DNA of 64,000 bases from Mesorhizobium sp. (lineage in GTDB: Bacteria > Pseudomonadota > Alphaproteobacteria > Rhizobiales > Rhizobiaceae): contig NZ_JAMLIG010000001.1 of the NCBI RefSeq assembly GCF_023954305.1, positions 2,294,001 through 2,358,000 on the forward strand, given 5' to 3'. The notes beneath the pieces are model-generated. The model did not search any database and was not told where the DNA came from. It worked only from the letters and a program-made list of their open reading frames with translations. A program made the position numbers and the translations under genes. Below are positions 8,251 through 16,927 of the stretch, piece by piece (the first letter of the stretch is position 1; each line of letters opens with the position of its first letter).

Positions 8251-8798
8251 TGGGCGAAACCGGTGACTTTGCGACGCCCGAGGTTCTTCGGCTGCAATCT
8301 GGCGGCAACTTCCATGCGGACATCAGGACGTTCCGCGACGCCATGGCGTCCATGGCGTCGACCGCTTGCCTGGTGACAACCCAGTTCGGCGGCGAGCGCC
8401 TCGGGCGCACCGTCACTTCGGTCTTCTCCCTCTCTGTGGAGCCGCCGGCCATCCTGGTTTCGATCGACACGTCGAGCCGCCTGGTCGATCATATCGTCAA
8501 GACCGGAAGATTCGCCTTTTCCCTTCTGGCGCAGGGCCAGGAGGCGATAGCCGATGCCTTCGCGGGAAAGGTCGAAGCGTCGCGACGTTTCGACATTGGC
8601 CGGTGGGCGTCATGGGACTCCGGTCATCCGCGACTCGACGGCGCCCTCGCGGCGATGGATTGCGAGGTGCTCGGCATGATCGAGACAGGAACGCACCTCC
8701 TGTTCGCCGGAGGCGTGCTCGACATCGCCCTCGCACCGGAAAAGATACCGCTCATCTGGCATGAGCGACGGTACAAAACGCTGACCGATACGGTTTAG
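8250..8798 (+). CDS. Flavin reductase-like FMN-binding split-barrel protein
   Basis: 182 residues matching the HpaC-type flavin reductase domain: FRDAMASMASTACLVTT near the N-terminus, GRTVTSVFSLSVEPPAILVSID in the core, and a GGVLDIAL strand near the end. Such proteins supply reduced FMN to two-component monooxygenases or act alone as NAD(P)H:flavin reductases. No oxygenase partner is adjacent; only the Cys-rich small protein overlaps it upstream (TGATG). The start at 8250 was chosen because of that overlap; the open frame upstream of it is a shadow of the neighbour. Confidence 0.82.
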   Translation: MGETGDFATPEVLRLQSGGNFHADIRTFRDAMASMASTACLVTTQFGGERLGRTVTSVFSLSVEPPAILVSIDTSSRLVDHIVKTGRFAFSLLAQGQEAIADAFAGKVEASRRFDIGRWASWDSGHPRLDGALAAMDCEVLGMIETGTHLLFAGGVLDIALAPEKIPLIWHERRYKTLTDTV

Positions 8799-8948
8799 GG
8801 TCTACCGACAGGGGCGGTCTCGAGCGGCGATGCCATCTTCCCCGGGGGCGAAGGTCAGGTCCGGGACGCCAGCCCGGCCATGCCGACGATTTCGATCACC
8901 AACGCCGCGTGGCACCCCACGCCGGGGATACCGTCCCCGAGGGCAAGA

Positions 8949-9728
8949 TCATTGTGTTCCGAACAACTGATCTATCGGACCACGCAGCAGCCGCAGCACA
9001 GCCGAGACTCTGTCGCGCTGGTGCGCAAAGCGGGTTGTCGGGACCGGAACCGATACGGCATAGCGGTCACCGCGCGGATCGGTGAAGCCGAGACCGACCG
9101 CCGAAATCCCCTGCGTATGCTCGTCCTCGTCGAACGCCAGGCCGGAGCGGCGTATGTCCGGGAGCATGGACATGACCCGCTCCGTCGAGGCCACGCCTTC
9201 CTCGATCAGCAGCCGGCGCACCTGTTCGTCGTCGAGCAATGCGAGGCAGGCCCGCCCATTGGCGGTGGAGGCCAGCGGAAAGACCTCGCCCACCGCAGAG
9301 ACCGCCCTTAGTCTATGCGATCCCGGCATCTGGTCGATGAAGACCATCTTGCCGTCGCGCAGGACGGACAGGTCGACCGTCTCCTCCGTCTGCGCGGAGA
9401 GCCGCTGCAGCAGCGGTCGCATGAGGTCCACTACGTTGAAGCGCGCCGCTTCCGACAGCGCGTGAAGTTCCGGCCCAAGGCGAATTCCCGAGCCGCCACT
9501 CGAACTGATGACCAGCCGCTCGGTCTGCAGCGCGCCGACGATGCGCTGGACCGTCGAGCGCGGCAGGCTTACGCGCTCGGCGATCTGGCCCAGGCTCATG
9601 CCGGGTGAGCCCTTGAGCGCGCGCAGCACCGCCGAGGCGCGTGCGATCACCTGAATTCCGTTGCGGTCGTCGCGTTCCATCCAATCGCCGGCGCGACTCG
9701 CACCGCCCTTCATTCGCCTGATCGTCAT
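8949..9728 (-). CDS. IclR-family transcriptional regulator
   Basis: About 259 residues. The N-terminal winged helix is ASAVLRALKGSPGMSLGQIAE followed by LPRSTVQRIVGAL, and the C-terminal IclR effector domain includes ETVDLSVLRDGKMVFIDQ and ASTANGRACLALL. The start is uncertain: ATGs at 9728, 9713 and 9680 are possible. The longest frame (to 9776) was rejected because it would run through the conserved promoter at 9741-9781. It is divergent from the TRAP operon. Its best candidate operators are the twin promoters upstream of the TRAP genes and of the cyclase operon. Confidence 0.87.
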   Translation of the reverse strand: MTIRRMKGGASRAGDWMERDDRNGIQVIARASAVLRALKGSPGMSLGQIAERVSLPRSTVQRIVGALQTERLVISSSGGSGIRLGPELHALSEAARFNVVDLMRPLLQRLSAQTEETVDLSVLRDGKMVFIDQMPGSHRLRAVSAVGEVFPLASTANGRACLALLDDEQVRRLLIEEGVASTERVMSMLPDIRRSGLAFDEDEHTQGISAVGLGFTDPRGDRYAVSVPVPTTRFAHQRDRVSAVLRLLRGPIDQLFGTQ

Positions 9729-9740
9729 AGCCAACCCACA

Positions 9741-9781
9741 ATACAGTACAAGTTGACCGCAATCCAAGTCAACCATAGCGT
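9741..9781 (+). promoter_or_regulatory. TRAP operon promoter with IclR operator candidate (copy A)
   Basis: TTGACC (9753-9758) and TAGCGT (9776-9781) are separated by 17 bases. The 40 bases from 9741 align without gaps to 13761-13800 at 32 identities, and GGGAGGAGCCC follows both at nearly equal distance. In this copy GTTGAC (9752-9757) and GTCAAC (9768-9773) form a perfect inverted repeat over the -35 and spacer, a good place for a repressor. Confidence 0.7.
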
Positions 9782-9969
9782 ACCCGACGAACGGCGCGGG
9801 GAGGAGCCCACACCGCCGGGACGATCAGGACGAGCAGCCGAGACATCCGCAAATCGCGCCGACCGTCGCAGTTCGCGCAGGCCGCACCGACCCCGGGTCG
9901 AGGGCGGACCGGCCGAATCGTGGGTGTGATGGTGCAGATACGTTTCAGAGACCATTGGGAGGAACATAC

Positions 9970-11034
9970 ATGAAAATCCTGTCGATCGTACGTGGAGCCG
10001 CGCTTGCGCTGCTGCTTGGCCCGAGCGCCGGCGCCGCGCATGCCGACACCGTCAGACTCACCGTCGTCTCGGGCTACGCGCCAACCGCCGCATGGGTAAA
10101 GCAGTTCCAGGAGGTCTTCGTTCCCGAAGTCGACAAGCGGCTCGCGGCGACAGGCAATCACAAGATCGACTGGAATCTCGCCTGGGGAACCATCGTGAAG
10201 CCGGCCGGAGAATTCGACGCCGTGCAGAACGGTTTGGCAGACATGGGCATCGTGCAGACGGTCTTTCATCCTGACAAGGTCGGGGTCTACAACATCTCCT
10301 ACGTCACGCCCTTCGTCTCGACGGATATCGTCGCCATCACCAAGGCCGTCAACGGACTTGCCCGGGACTATCCGGCGATGACCGATGTCTGGGCCAAGTA
10401 TCGCCAGCATATGCTGACGACGCTGGCCGGCGTGGACAACTACCAGATCGTCCTGCGCGATCCGGCCGCCGGTCCGGACGACCTGGCGGGCCGCAAGATC
10501 TGCGGCGCCGGTCTCAACCTGCGCTATGTCGAAGGCGAGAGCGTCGTCGGCGTGCCGTCGCCGCTGCCCGATTTCTACAACAACATCAACAGCGGCATCT
10601 GCGACGGCACGATAATCTGGCCCGACGCGATCCAGAACTTCAAGCTCGTGGAAGTCGCGCCCCACATGCTCGACGTCAGCTTCGGCGGCGTCAACTCGAT
10701 GGCGCTGACGGCCAACCAGGCGAAGTGGACGGCGCTGCCGGAAGAGGTCCGCACGGTGCTCCAGGAGACCGCCGAGACGTACCGCGTCGCGCTGGCGGAA
10801 TATGCGATGAAGCGGTCGGCCGATGCGACCAAGGCCTATGCCGACGCCGGCGGCAAGATCGTTGCCGTCGACGAGGCCACGCGCAAGGCCTGGGCCGAGC
10901 GAATCCCGCCGATCGCGTCGGAGTGGGCCGCCGGCCTGAAAGCCCAGGGCGTGCCGGCGGACGAGATACTGGCCGGCTATCTGGCTGCGATGACAAGCGC
11001 CGGCGCAATTCCGCTGCGCGACTGGAGCAAGTGA
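9970..11034 (+). CDS. TRAP transporter substrate-binding protein (DctP type)
   Basis: 354 residues. A signal peptide (KILSIVRGAALALLLG ending at AAHA, about 25 residues) is followed by a TAXI/DctP-like binding protein: GYAPTAAWVKQFQEVFVPEV near the start and the NSMALTANQAKW segment late in the protein. It captures a carboxylate-type solute in the periplasm for the two membrane subunits encoded next. GGGAGGA sits 6 bases before the ATG; an upstream in-frame TTG was ignored. The solute is unknown, but the shared promoter with the cyclase operon implies the same pathway. Confidence 0.88.
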   Translation: MKILSIVRGAALALLLGPSAGAAHADTVRLTVVSGYAPTAAWVKQFQEVFVPEVDKRLAATGNHKIDWNLAWGTIVKPAGEFDAVQNGLADMGIVQTVFHPDKVGVYNISYVTPFVSTDIVAITKAVNGLARDYPAMTDVWAKYRQHMLTTLAGVDNYQIVLRDPAAGPDDLAGRKICGAGLNLRYVEGESVVGVPSPLPDFYNNINSGICDGTIIWPDAIQNFKLVEVAPHMLDVSFGGVNSMALTANQAKWTALPEEVRTVLQETAETYRVALAEYAMKRSADATKAYADAGGKIVAVDEATRKAWAERIPPIASEWAAGLKAQGVPADEILAGYLAAMTSAGAIPLRDWSK

Positions 11035-11086
11035 GCCGCCCGCGGACGGCGGCGCGCGCCGCCGTCCGCGACACAGGAAGCCCAAC

Positions 11087-11620
11087 ATGGACATGCAACC
11101 CCATTCACCGGCCGACGAGCCGGGCGCGATCCTGTCCGGACCGCTGCGCCGCGTCGCCGACGTCATGGGCGCGCTCGGCGCCGTCCTCGTGCTCGCCCTC
11201 GCGCTGCTCATCAACACCGACGTCGTGTCGCGTTTCGTGCTGAACCATCCCATGAAGGGCGTGGCGGAGCTGGTCGAACTCAGCATCGTGATCATCGTGT
11301 TCGTCCAGTTGCCGACGGCGATTGCGACCGGGGGGCTCATCCGCTCCTCCGAACTGCACAATTCCCTCAATGCCAGGCATCCGGCGGCCGGCAAAGCGTT
11401 CGCGATCGTCTTCGAACTCGTCGGCGTGCTGATCTTCGCGCTGTTCGCCTGGGGCGTTTGGCCGCGCTTCATCGAGGCCTGGAACGACGGGCTCTACAAA
11501 GGCCAGCCGGGCGTCTTCACCGCACCGACCTGGCCGGCGGAACTCGCCATCGTCGTCGGCGCCACGGTGGCGTCGCTATGCTTCGCGGCGTCCTGCATCG
11601 CCAGAGTGAGGCGGGCGTGA
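11087..11620 (+). CDS. TRAP transporter small permease (DctQ type)
   Basis: 177 residues with four hydrophobic segments, as in the small TRAP subunit, beginning with VMGALGAVLVLALALLINTD. The family feature is the short loop NTDVVSRFVLNHPMKGVAELVE. It stabilises the large permease in the inner membrane. Its TGA overlaps the ATG of the large permease gene (11618-11622). Confidence 0.88.
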   Translation: MDMQPHSPADEPGAILSGPLRRVADVMGALGAVLVLALALLINTDVVSRFVLNHPMKGVAELVELSIVIIVFVQLPTAIATGGLIRSSELHNSLNARHPAAGKAFAIVFELVGVLIFALFAWGVWPRFIEAWNDGLYKGQPGVFTAPTWPAELAIVVGATVASLCFAASCIARVRRA

Positions 11621-12924
11621 TGCCGGTCGAGATGATCCTCAGCCTGGGCTCGGTCGCCGCGATCCTGCTGCTGGTCTACGCGGGAATGCCGGTCGCCCTC
11701 GTGCTGGCGCTGGTGTCAGGCGTCGCCCTTTTCATGCATTCGGGCTCGCTCGACCTGCCGCTCTATCTCGCGGTAGCGGCCGCGTCGGACGGTATTTCCA
11801 GCTATTCGTTCGGCGTCGTACCGCTGTTTGTGCTCATGGGCGCCTTCGTCAGCGAAGCCGATCTCGGCCGAGACGCCTTCCGTGTGGCGAATGCCTATCT
11901 GGGCAGGACGCGCGGTGGACTCGGCGTCGCGACCGTCGTCGCGAATGCCGTTTTCGCGGCGATCACCGGCATTTCGATTGCGTCCGCGGCGATCTTCTCC
12001 CGTGTCGCCGTCCCGGAGATGCGGCGGTTCGGATATGGCCGGCGCTTCTCGGCGGGCGTCGTCGCCGGCAGCTCGATCCTCGGCATGCTGATGCCCCCGA
12101 GCGTGCTCCTGATCGTCTACGCCATCATTGCGGAGCAGTCGGTCGCGGGGATGTTCCGCGCGGCGGTCGCACCGGCGCTGATCCTGACGGTCATCTACTG
12201 CGTCGGCATCATGCTGATGGCGCGCTTCGCTCCGACCTTCGTCCAGCCCCACGCCCGGCGCGTCGACGCCGAGAGGCTCGGCGCGTTCGGCGTCGTTCGG
12301 CTCGCCGGACCGATCACCCTGCTCGTGGTGATGGTGCTGGGCGGCATCTATGGCGGCGTCTTCACGCCGACGGAAGCGGGAGCGGCCGGCGCGGCGCTCG
12401 CGCTTCTCGTCGTGATCGCCAAGCGCCGTTTCAACAGGACGTCCTTCTGGAAGGCCCTGCTGGACAGCGGACGCATCACCGCGTCGATCCTGTTCCTGAT
12501 CATCTGCGCGACGATGTACAGCCGGCTGCTCGGCATCACCGGCATGCCCTACATGCTGACCCAGTGGATCGCCTCGATCGACATGTCGTTCACGGCGCTG
12601 ATGATCGTCTACTGCCTGCTCCTGGTCCTGCTCGGCATGATCCTCGATTCGACATCGACGATGCTGATCCTGATTCCGATCTTCCTGCCGGCCGTGGTGC
12701 ATTTCGGCGCCGACCCGGTATGGTTCGGCGTGCTGACCGTGCTCGGCGCCGAGATCGGACTGCTCACCCCGCCGCTCGGCATCAGCGTCTTCGTGGTCAA
12801 GGATGCGATCGGCGATCCGTCCACGTCGCTGAAGGATGTCTTCCGCGGGTCCTATCCCTTCGCGGCGATGATGGCGCTCCTGCTGCTGTCGCTGGTGCTG
12901 TTTCCGCAGATTACGCAGTGGTGA
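11620..12924 (+). CDS. TRAP transporter large permease (DctM type)
   Basis: 434 residues, very hydrophobic, about a dozen membrane segments. Family motifs include GMPVALVLALVSG early, PLFVLMGAFVSEADLGRDAF, SAAIFSRVAVPEMRRFGYG, MLMPPSVLLIVYAIIAEQSV and the late GAEIGLLTPPLGISVF. It is the Na+- or H+-coupled channel of the TRAP system. It overlaps the small permease gene by one base and precedes a GST gene by 13 bases. Confidence 0.92.
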   Translation: MPVEMILSLGSVAAILLLVYAGMPVALVLALVSGVALFMHSGSLDLPLYLAVAAASDGISSYSFGVVPLFVLMGAFVSEADLGRDAFRVANAYLGRTRGGLGVATVVANAVFAAITGISIASAAIFSRVAVPEMRRFGYGRRFSAGVVAGSSILGMLMPPSVLLIVYAIIAEQSVAGMFRAAVAPALILTVIYCVGIMLMARFAPTFVQPHARRVDAERLGAFGVVRLAGPITLLVVMVLGGIYGGVFTPTEAGAAGAALALLVVIAKRRFNRTSFWKALLDSGRITASILFLIICATMYSRLLGITGMPYMLTQWIASIDMSFTALMIVYCLLLVLLGMILDSTSTMLILIPIFLPAVVHFGADPVWFGVLTVLGAEIGLLTPPLGISVFVVKDAIGDPSTSLKDVFRGSYPFAAMMALLLLSLVLFPQITQW

Positions 12925-12937
12925 AAAGGAGGCCTGG

Positions 12938-13720
12938 ATGCTGGAACTCTATCACGGTGCGACGTCTGTCTGCTCACAGAAGGTCCGCCTGGTGCTGTCC
13001 GAAACCGGACTGGAGTGGCAGAGCCGGCCGATCGACCTCGGGAAGGGCGAGCAGTTCAGTCCCGGCTATCTGCGGCTCAACCCGAACGGCGTCGTGCCGA
13101 CGCTGGTCCACGACGGCAGGGTGATCCTGGAATCGAGCGTGATCTCGGAATATCTCGACCGGCTGGCCGGCGGCCGGCTTATGGCGGCCGCGGGGGCGGG
13201 CGAGTTCGACGTGCGGCTCTGGCTGCTGCGCTGCCTGGCAATTCACGATGCGATCAACACGCTGACCTTCGCGACATCGGCCCGGCAGGCGGTCCTGTCG
13301 ACCAAGACGCCCGAGGAGATCGAGGCCGCGCTTGCGAAGATGCCGAACCCGCAGATGGCGGCGAAGCGCCGCGATCTCTACGCCCGCGGGACGGAGTCCG
13401 ACTTCGTCGGCGGTGCGCTGTTCACGCTCGAGCAGACGTTCAGCGACATGAGCGCCGCGCTGAAGCGGGGTGGACCATGGCTGTATGGCCCCTACTGCCT
13501 CGCCGACACCGTGCTGCTGGCCTATCTCGACCGCATAGAGCGGCTCGGACTGGACGGGCTCTGGCATGGCCGCCATCCGGGAATCGCCGACTGGATCGCC
13601 GCCGGGCAGGCGCGCCCGTCCTATCGCGCCGCAATCGCCGATTTCACGGATCCCTCCGCCGCGGCCGCGATGCGCAAGGGTGGCGAGCGCTACTGGCCGT
13701 CGATCAGCGCCCGGCTGTGA
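12938..13720 (+). CDS. Glutathione S-transferase-like protein
   Basis: 260 residues. The N-terminal thioredoxin fold has ATSVCSQKVRLVLSETG with Ser/Cys at the usual active-site position, and the cis-Pro of GVVPTLV followed by ESSVISEYLD, which binds the gamma-glutamyl part of glutathione. A helical C-terminal domain has the N-capping CLADTVLLAYLDR. AAGGAGG precedes the ATG. As the last gene of the TRAP operon it probably handles the imported compound, for example by isomerisation, ether cleavage or dehalogenation (inference). A second, distinct GST lies at 34.6 kb. Confidence 0.85.
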   Translation: MLELYHGATSVCSQKVRLVLSETGLEWQSRPIDLGKGEQFSPGYLRLNPNGVVPTLVHDGRVILESSVISEYLDRLAGGRLMAAAGAGEFDVRLWLLRCLAIHDAINTLTFATSARQAVLSTKTPEEIEAALAKMPNPQMAAKRRDLYARGTESDFVGGALFTLEQTFSDMSAALKRGGPWLYGPYCLADTVLLAYLDRIERLGLDGLWHGRHPGIADWIAAGQARPSYRAAIADFTDPSAAAAMRKGGERYWPSISARL

Positions 13721-13760
13721 CGCCCACCGGGCAAGTGGATTCCGTCTGCTTTAGACCGCC

Positions 13761-13801
13761 ATACGATACAGATTGACCGCGATACAATTCAGCCATAGCG
13801 T
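13761..13801 (+). promoter_or_regulatory. Cyclase operon promoter with IclR operator candidate (copy B)
   Basis: TTGACC (13773-13778) and TAGCGT (13796-13801) are 17 bases apart, as in copy A at 9741. The block ATAC-N2-TACA, TTGACCGC and CCATAGCGT is shared with A, and the GGGAGGAGCCC leader element recurs at 13818-13828. The inverted repeat is less perfect here. The same regulator binding both sites is the simplest reading. Confidence 0.7.
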
Positions 13802-13880
13802 TGACGGCACAGGCTCTGGGAGGAGCCCCAGGACATTGGTGACACATTTGCGGCGCCTTGGGGTGCCGAGGAGATCTTTC

Positions 13881-14720
13881 ATGACGATCACGGTGCGCGG
13901 TATCGAGTTCCAGTCGAACCTCGACAACCCGATGGGGATCGAGTTCTACAACCTGTCGCACCGGTTCGGCTTCCAGTGCCCGAACTGGCCCTATTTCCGC
14001 GACGTCCAGATCGAGCGCAAGCACTACATGGCCAAGTCGGGGGTGCTGTCGCAGACGATCACGACGACCATGCACGTGACCACCCACATCGACGCGCCGG
14101 CGCATGTCGTGCAGGGCACGCCGTTCATCGACGAGGTGCCGCTGCCGCACTTCTTCGGCTCGGGCATCGTGGTGTCGCTGCCGAAGAAGAAGTGGGAGCA
14201 GATCACCGGCGACGATCTGGAGAAGGCCTGCGGCAAGTCGATCCGCAAGGGCGACGTGCTGATCATCAACACCGGCTGGCACAAGGTCTACGAGGACGGC
14301 GACTACTTCGCCTACTGCCCGGGCTTCGTCCCCTCGGCCGCCGACTGGATGATCGAGAAGGGGGTCAAGGTCGTCGGCCACGACACCCAGGCCAACGACC
14401 ATCCGCTGGCCACCGCCATCGGCCCGCAGCGCAACGGACCGATCCTGCCGCACCTGGCGGAGGAGTACAAGGAATGGTCGGGCGGCATCGACTGGAAGGA
14501 CGCCTTCCCGGAATGGGAGCCGGTGCACCAGAAGATCTTCAAGGCCGGCATCCTCGGCATCGAGAATGTCGGCGGCGACCTCGACGCCGTCACCGGCAAG
14601 CGCTGCACCTTCGCCTTCTTCCCGATCAACTGGGATCGCGGCGACGGCTGCATCATCCGCCTGGTCGCCATGATCGACCGCAACCAGTCCTACCGCATCG
14701 AGAAGGGCGAGGCGTTCTGA
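13881..14720 (+). CDS. Cyclase / kynurenine-formamidase-like metal hydrolase
   Basis: 279 residues of the cyclase family (PF04199). The metal site is HVTTHIDAPAH; most relatives have Gly instead of the first Thr after HV. QANDHPLAT and the late AFFPINW segment also fit. Family members hydrolyse N-formylkynurenine, isatin or lactones. GAGGAG lies upstream of the ATG; a longer in-frame start at 13773 was rejected as it enters the promoter. It opens an operon in which each gene overlaps the next by one to four bases. Confidence 0.85.
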   Translation: MTITVRGIEFQSNLDNPMGIEFYNLSHRFGFQCPNWPYFRDVQIERKHYMAKSGVLSQTITTTMHVTTHIDAPAHVVQGTPFIDEVPLPHFFGSGIVVSLPKKKWEQITGDDLEKACGKSIRKGDVLIINTGWHKVYEDGDYFAYCPGFVPSAADWMIEKGVKVVGHDTQANDHPLATAIGPQRNGPILPHLAEEYKEWSGGIDWKDAFPEWEPVHQKIFKAGILGIENVGGDLDAVTGKRCTFAFFPINWDRGDGCIIRLVAMIDRNQSYRIEKGEAF

Positions 14721-15070
14721 TGTTCGTCAAGCGCTTTGCCGATGCCAAGCCCTACGAGGCAGCCAACCACCGCGGCGTGGTCGGGCTTCGCCTGCAGGGC
14801 TTCGAGGCGGGCGGGCCCGCGAACCAGTGGGTCGGCCTGTCGCAATTCCTCCCGGGAGGCGGAGCCGGGCCGGATTCCACCCCCTTCGAGAAGGTCTACG
14901 TCGTCATCGACGGCGCCATGACCGTTCTCGCGGGCGGCGTGGAGACCGAGCTCGGCCCGCTCGATTCCTGCACCATCGCTCCGGGCGAGGTGCGCGAGCT
15001 CGTCAACCGCACCAACCGGGTCTGCACCATGCTGGTGGTGATCCCCTATCCGCCGGGGCACAAGCCATGA
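14720..15070 (+). CDS. Cupin-domain protein
   Basis: 116 residues of a single small beta-barrel cupin: GLSQFLPGGGAGPDSTPFEKVYVVIDGAMTV forms motif 1 and LDSCTIAPGEVRELVNRTN motif 2. The usual metal-binding His pair of motif 1 is not present, so a non-metal role or altered site is likely. It could be an isomerase or accessory to the cyclase. The ATG overlaps the cyclase stop (TGATG) and its own stop overlaps the SDR start (ATGA). Confidence 0.78.
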   Translation: MFVKRFADAKPYEAANHRGVVGLRLQGFEAGGPANQWVGLSQFLPGGGAGPDSTPFEKVYVVIDGAMTVLAGGVETELGPLDSCTIAPGEVRELVNRTNRVCTMLVVIPYPPGHKP

Positions 15071-15873
15071 GCGCGCTCGCCAATCCCCTGTCGCTGTTCG
15101 ACATCGCCGGCAAGGTGGCGATCGTCACCGGAGCCTCGGGCGCCTTCGGCGCGGTGGCGGCGCAGGTGCTGGCCGGCGCCGGCGCGAAGCTGGCGCTCGT
15201 CGCCGGCAATGCCGCGGCCCTTGCCGAGACCGCCGCGGCCTGCGGCGATGCGGACATCCTTGCGATCAATGCGCGGCCTTCGAGCGAGGAGGCCTGCGAC
15301 AGGATCGTCGCCGACACCGTGGCCCGCTTCGGCCGCCTCGACATCCTCGTCGTCGCCTCGGGCAAGAACGACGTCGCCAAGATCAACGACATGTCGCCCG
15401 CCCGCTTCCTCGACGTGATGGATGCCAACGTCACCCAGAGCTGGCTGATGGCGCGCGCCGCCTCGAAGCAGATGCTGGCGCAGAACGCGGACGGCAAGGG
15501 CGCGGGCGGCAAGATCGTGCTGATGTCCTCGGCGCGCGGACTGCTCGGCCATCCCGCCGGCTACACCGCCTATTGCGCCTCCAAGTCCGCCGTCGACGGC
15601 ATCACCAGGGCGCTCGGCTGCGAACTGGGACCGACCGGCATCACCGTCAACGCCATCGCCCCCACCGTCTTCCGCTCGCCGCTCACGGCGTGGATGTTCG
15701 AGGAGACCGAGAACGCGCAGGCCGTGCGCAAGGGCTTCCTCGCCCGCGTGCCGAAGGGGCGGCTGGGCGAGCCGGACGACCTCGCCGGGCCGCTTCTGTT
15801 CCTCGCCTCCAAGGCATCCGATTTCTACACCGGCCACATCCTCTACGCCGACGGCGGCTACACGGCGGGATGA
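15067..15873 (+). CDS. SDR-family oxidoreductase
   Basis: 268 residues. Cofactor motif TGASGAFG near residue 21, catalytic Ser in MSSARG, YCASK as the Tyr-Lys pair, and the C-terminal ADGGYTAG typical of FabG-like members. The usual NNAG is replaced by VASG. It presumably oxidises or reduces an intermediate formed by the cyclase and passes it to the following 3-hydroxyacyl-CoA dehydrogenase-like enzyme (inference). It overlaps both neighbours by four bases (ATGA). Confidence 0.87.
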   Translation: MSALANPLSLFDIAGKVAIVTGASGAFGAVAAQVLAGAGAKLALVAGNAAALAETAAACGDADILAINARPSSEEACDRIVADTVARFGRLDILVVASGKNDVAKINDMSPARFLDVMDANVTQSWLMARAASKQMLAQNADGKGAGGKIVLMSSARGLLGHPAGYTAYCASKSAVDGITRALGCELGPTGITVNAIAPTVFRSPLTAWMFEETENAQAVRKGFLARVPKGRLGEPDDLAGPLLFLASKASDFYTGHILYADGGYTAG

Positions 15874-16781
15874 CCATGGCGGCGCGCGACACCATCGCCG
15901 TCGTCGGCGCCGGTCTCATGGGCCACGGCATCGCCCAGGTCTTCGCCGTCGCCGGCCACCCGGTGCGCGTCTACGACGCCCATCGCCCGGCGCTCGACAC
16001 GCTGCACGCCCGCATCAGGGCCAATCTCGACCAGCTCGGCATGCCGGGCGGCGCGGAGGCGCGCGTCAGCGCCCATGGCGACCTCGCCGACGCCGTCGCC
16101 GGCGCGGCCGTGGTCTTCGAGGCAGCGCCCGAGAAGCTCGATCTCAAGCGCGCGCTGTTTGCCGACCTGGTGCGGATCGCCGCGCCCGACGCGCTGCTGG
16201 CCTCCAACACCTCCGTCATCCCGATCGGCGACATCGCCGCCGGACTTGCGAGCCGGGAACGGATCGTCGGCACGCATTGGTGGAACCCGCCCTTTCTCGT
16301 GCCGCTCGTCGAGGTCGTGGCAACCCCCCAGACGGCAGCGTCGTCCGTCGACCGGATGATCGACCTGCTCGGCTCCGTCGGCAAGCAGCCGGTCCGCATC
16401 AGGAAGGACGTGCCCGGCTTCGTCGGCAACCGCCTGCAGCACGCGCTCTGGCGCGAGGCGATCGCGATCGTGGCCGAAGGCATCGCCGACGCCGAAACCG
16501 TCGATACCGTCGTCAAGGCCAGCTTCGGCCGGCGCCTGGCCGTGCTCGGCCCGCTCGAAAACGCCGATCTCGTCGGAACCGACCTCACCCTCGACATCCA
16601 CAACGTCGTGCTCGCCCATCTCGACCGATCCCCAGACCCATCCCCCTACCTCCAGGACCTCGTCCAAAACGGACGCCTCGGAATGAAAAGCGGCGAAGGG
16701 TTCCTCAAGTGGACCAAGTCCGATGCGGACCTGACGAGGGCGCGGGTGGCGAAACATCTGATGCGTCCGGAATCGGCCTGA
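15870..16781 (+). CDS. 3-hydroxyacyl-CoA dehydrogenase family protein
   Basis: 303 residues. The N-terminal Rossmann domain has VVGAGLMGHGIAQVF, followed by SNTSVIPI and the catalytic His in GTHWWNPP. The C-terminal helical domain includes KDVPGFVGNRLQHALWRE and the late GRLGMKSGEGFLKW. The family includes 3-hydroxybutyryl-CoA, carnitine and gulonate dehydrogenases. No CoA ligase or thiolase is nearby, so a non-CoA hydroxy-acid substrate is possible. The ATG at 15870 overlaps the SDR stop. Confidence 0.87.
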   Translation: MTMAARDTIAVVGAGLMGHGIAQVFAVAGHPVRVYDAHRPALDTLHARIRANLDQLGMPGGAEARVSAHGDLADAVAGAAVVFEAAPEKLDLKRALFADLVRIAAPDALLASNTSVIPIGDIAAGLASRERIVGTHWWNPPFLVPLVEVVATPQTAASSVDRMIDLLGSVGKQPVRIRKDVPGFVGNRLQHALWREAIAIVAEGIADAETVDTVVKASFGRRLAVLGPLENADLVGTDLTLDIHNVVLAHLDRSPDPSPYLQDLVQNGRLGMKSGEGFLKWTKSDADLTRARVAKHLMRPESA

Positions 16782-16927
16782 GGGACTGAAGCAGAATCGC
16801 CGCTGCATCACGCTGGAGGTGGCGCGGAGGGCCGGGCCGGCTTCCCGTCGGCCGAGGCGACAAGATCGCGTCCGAGGAGGATGCGCGACGGAATTCGGCG
16901 GCGCCGAGATACAGGAGGAACAGCAGA

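Noticed and set aside
9769..11472. 567-residue frame antisense to the TRAP genes
   Set aside because: Crosses the conserved promoter and two subunits with intact family motifs.
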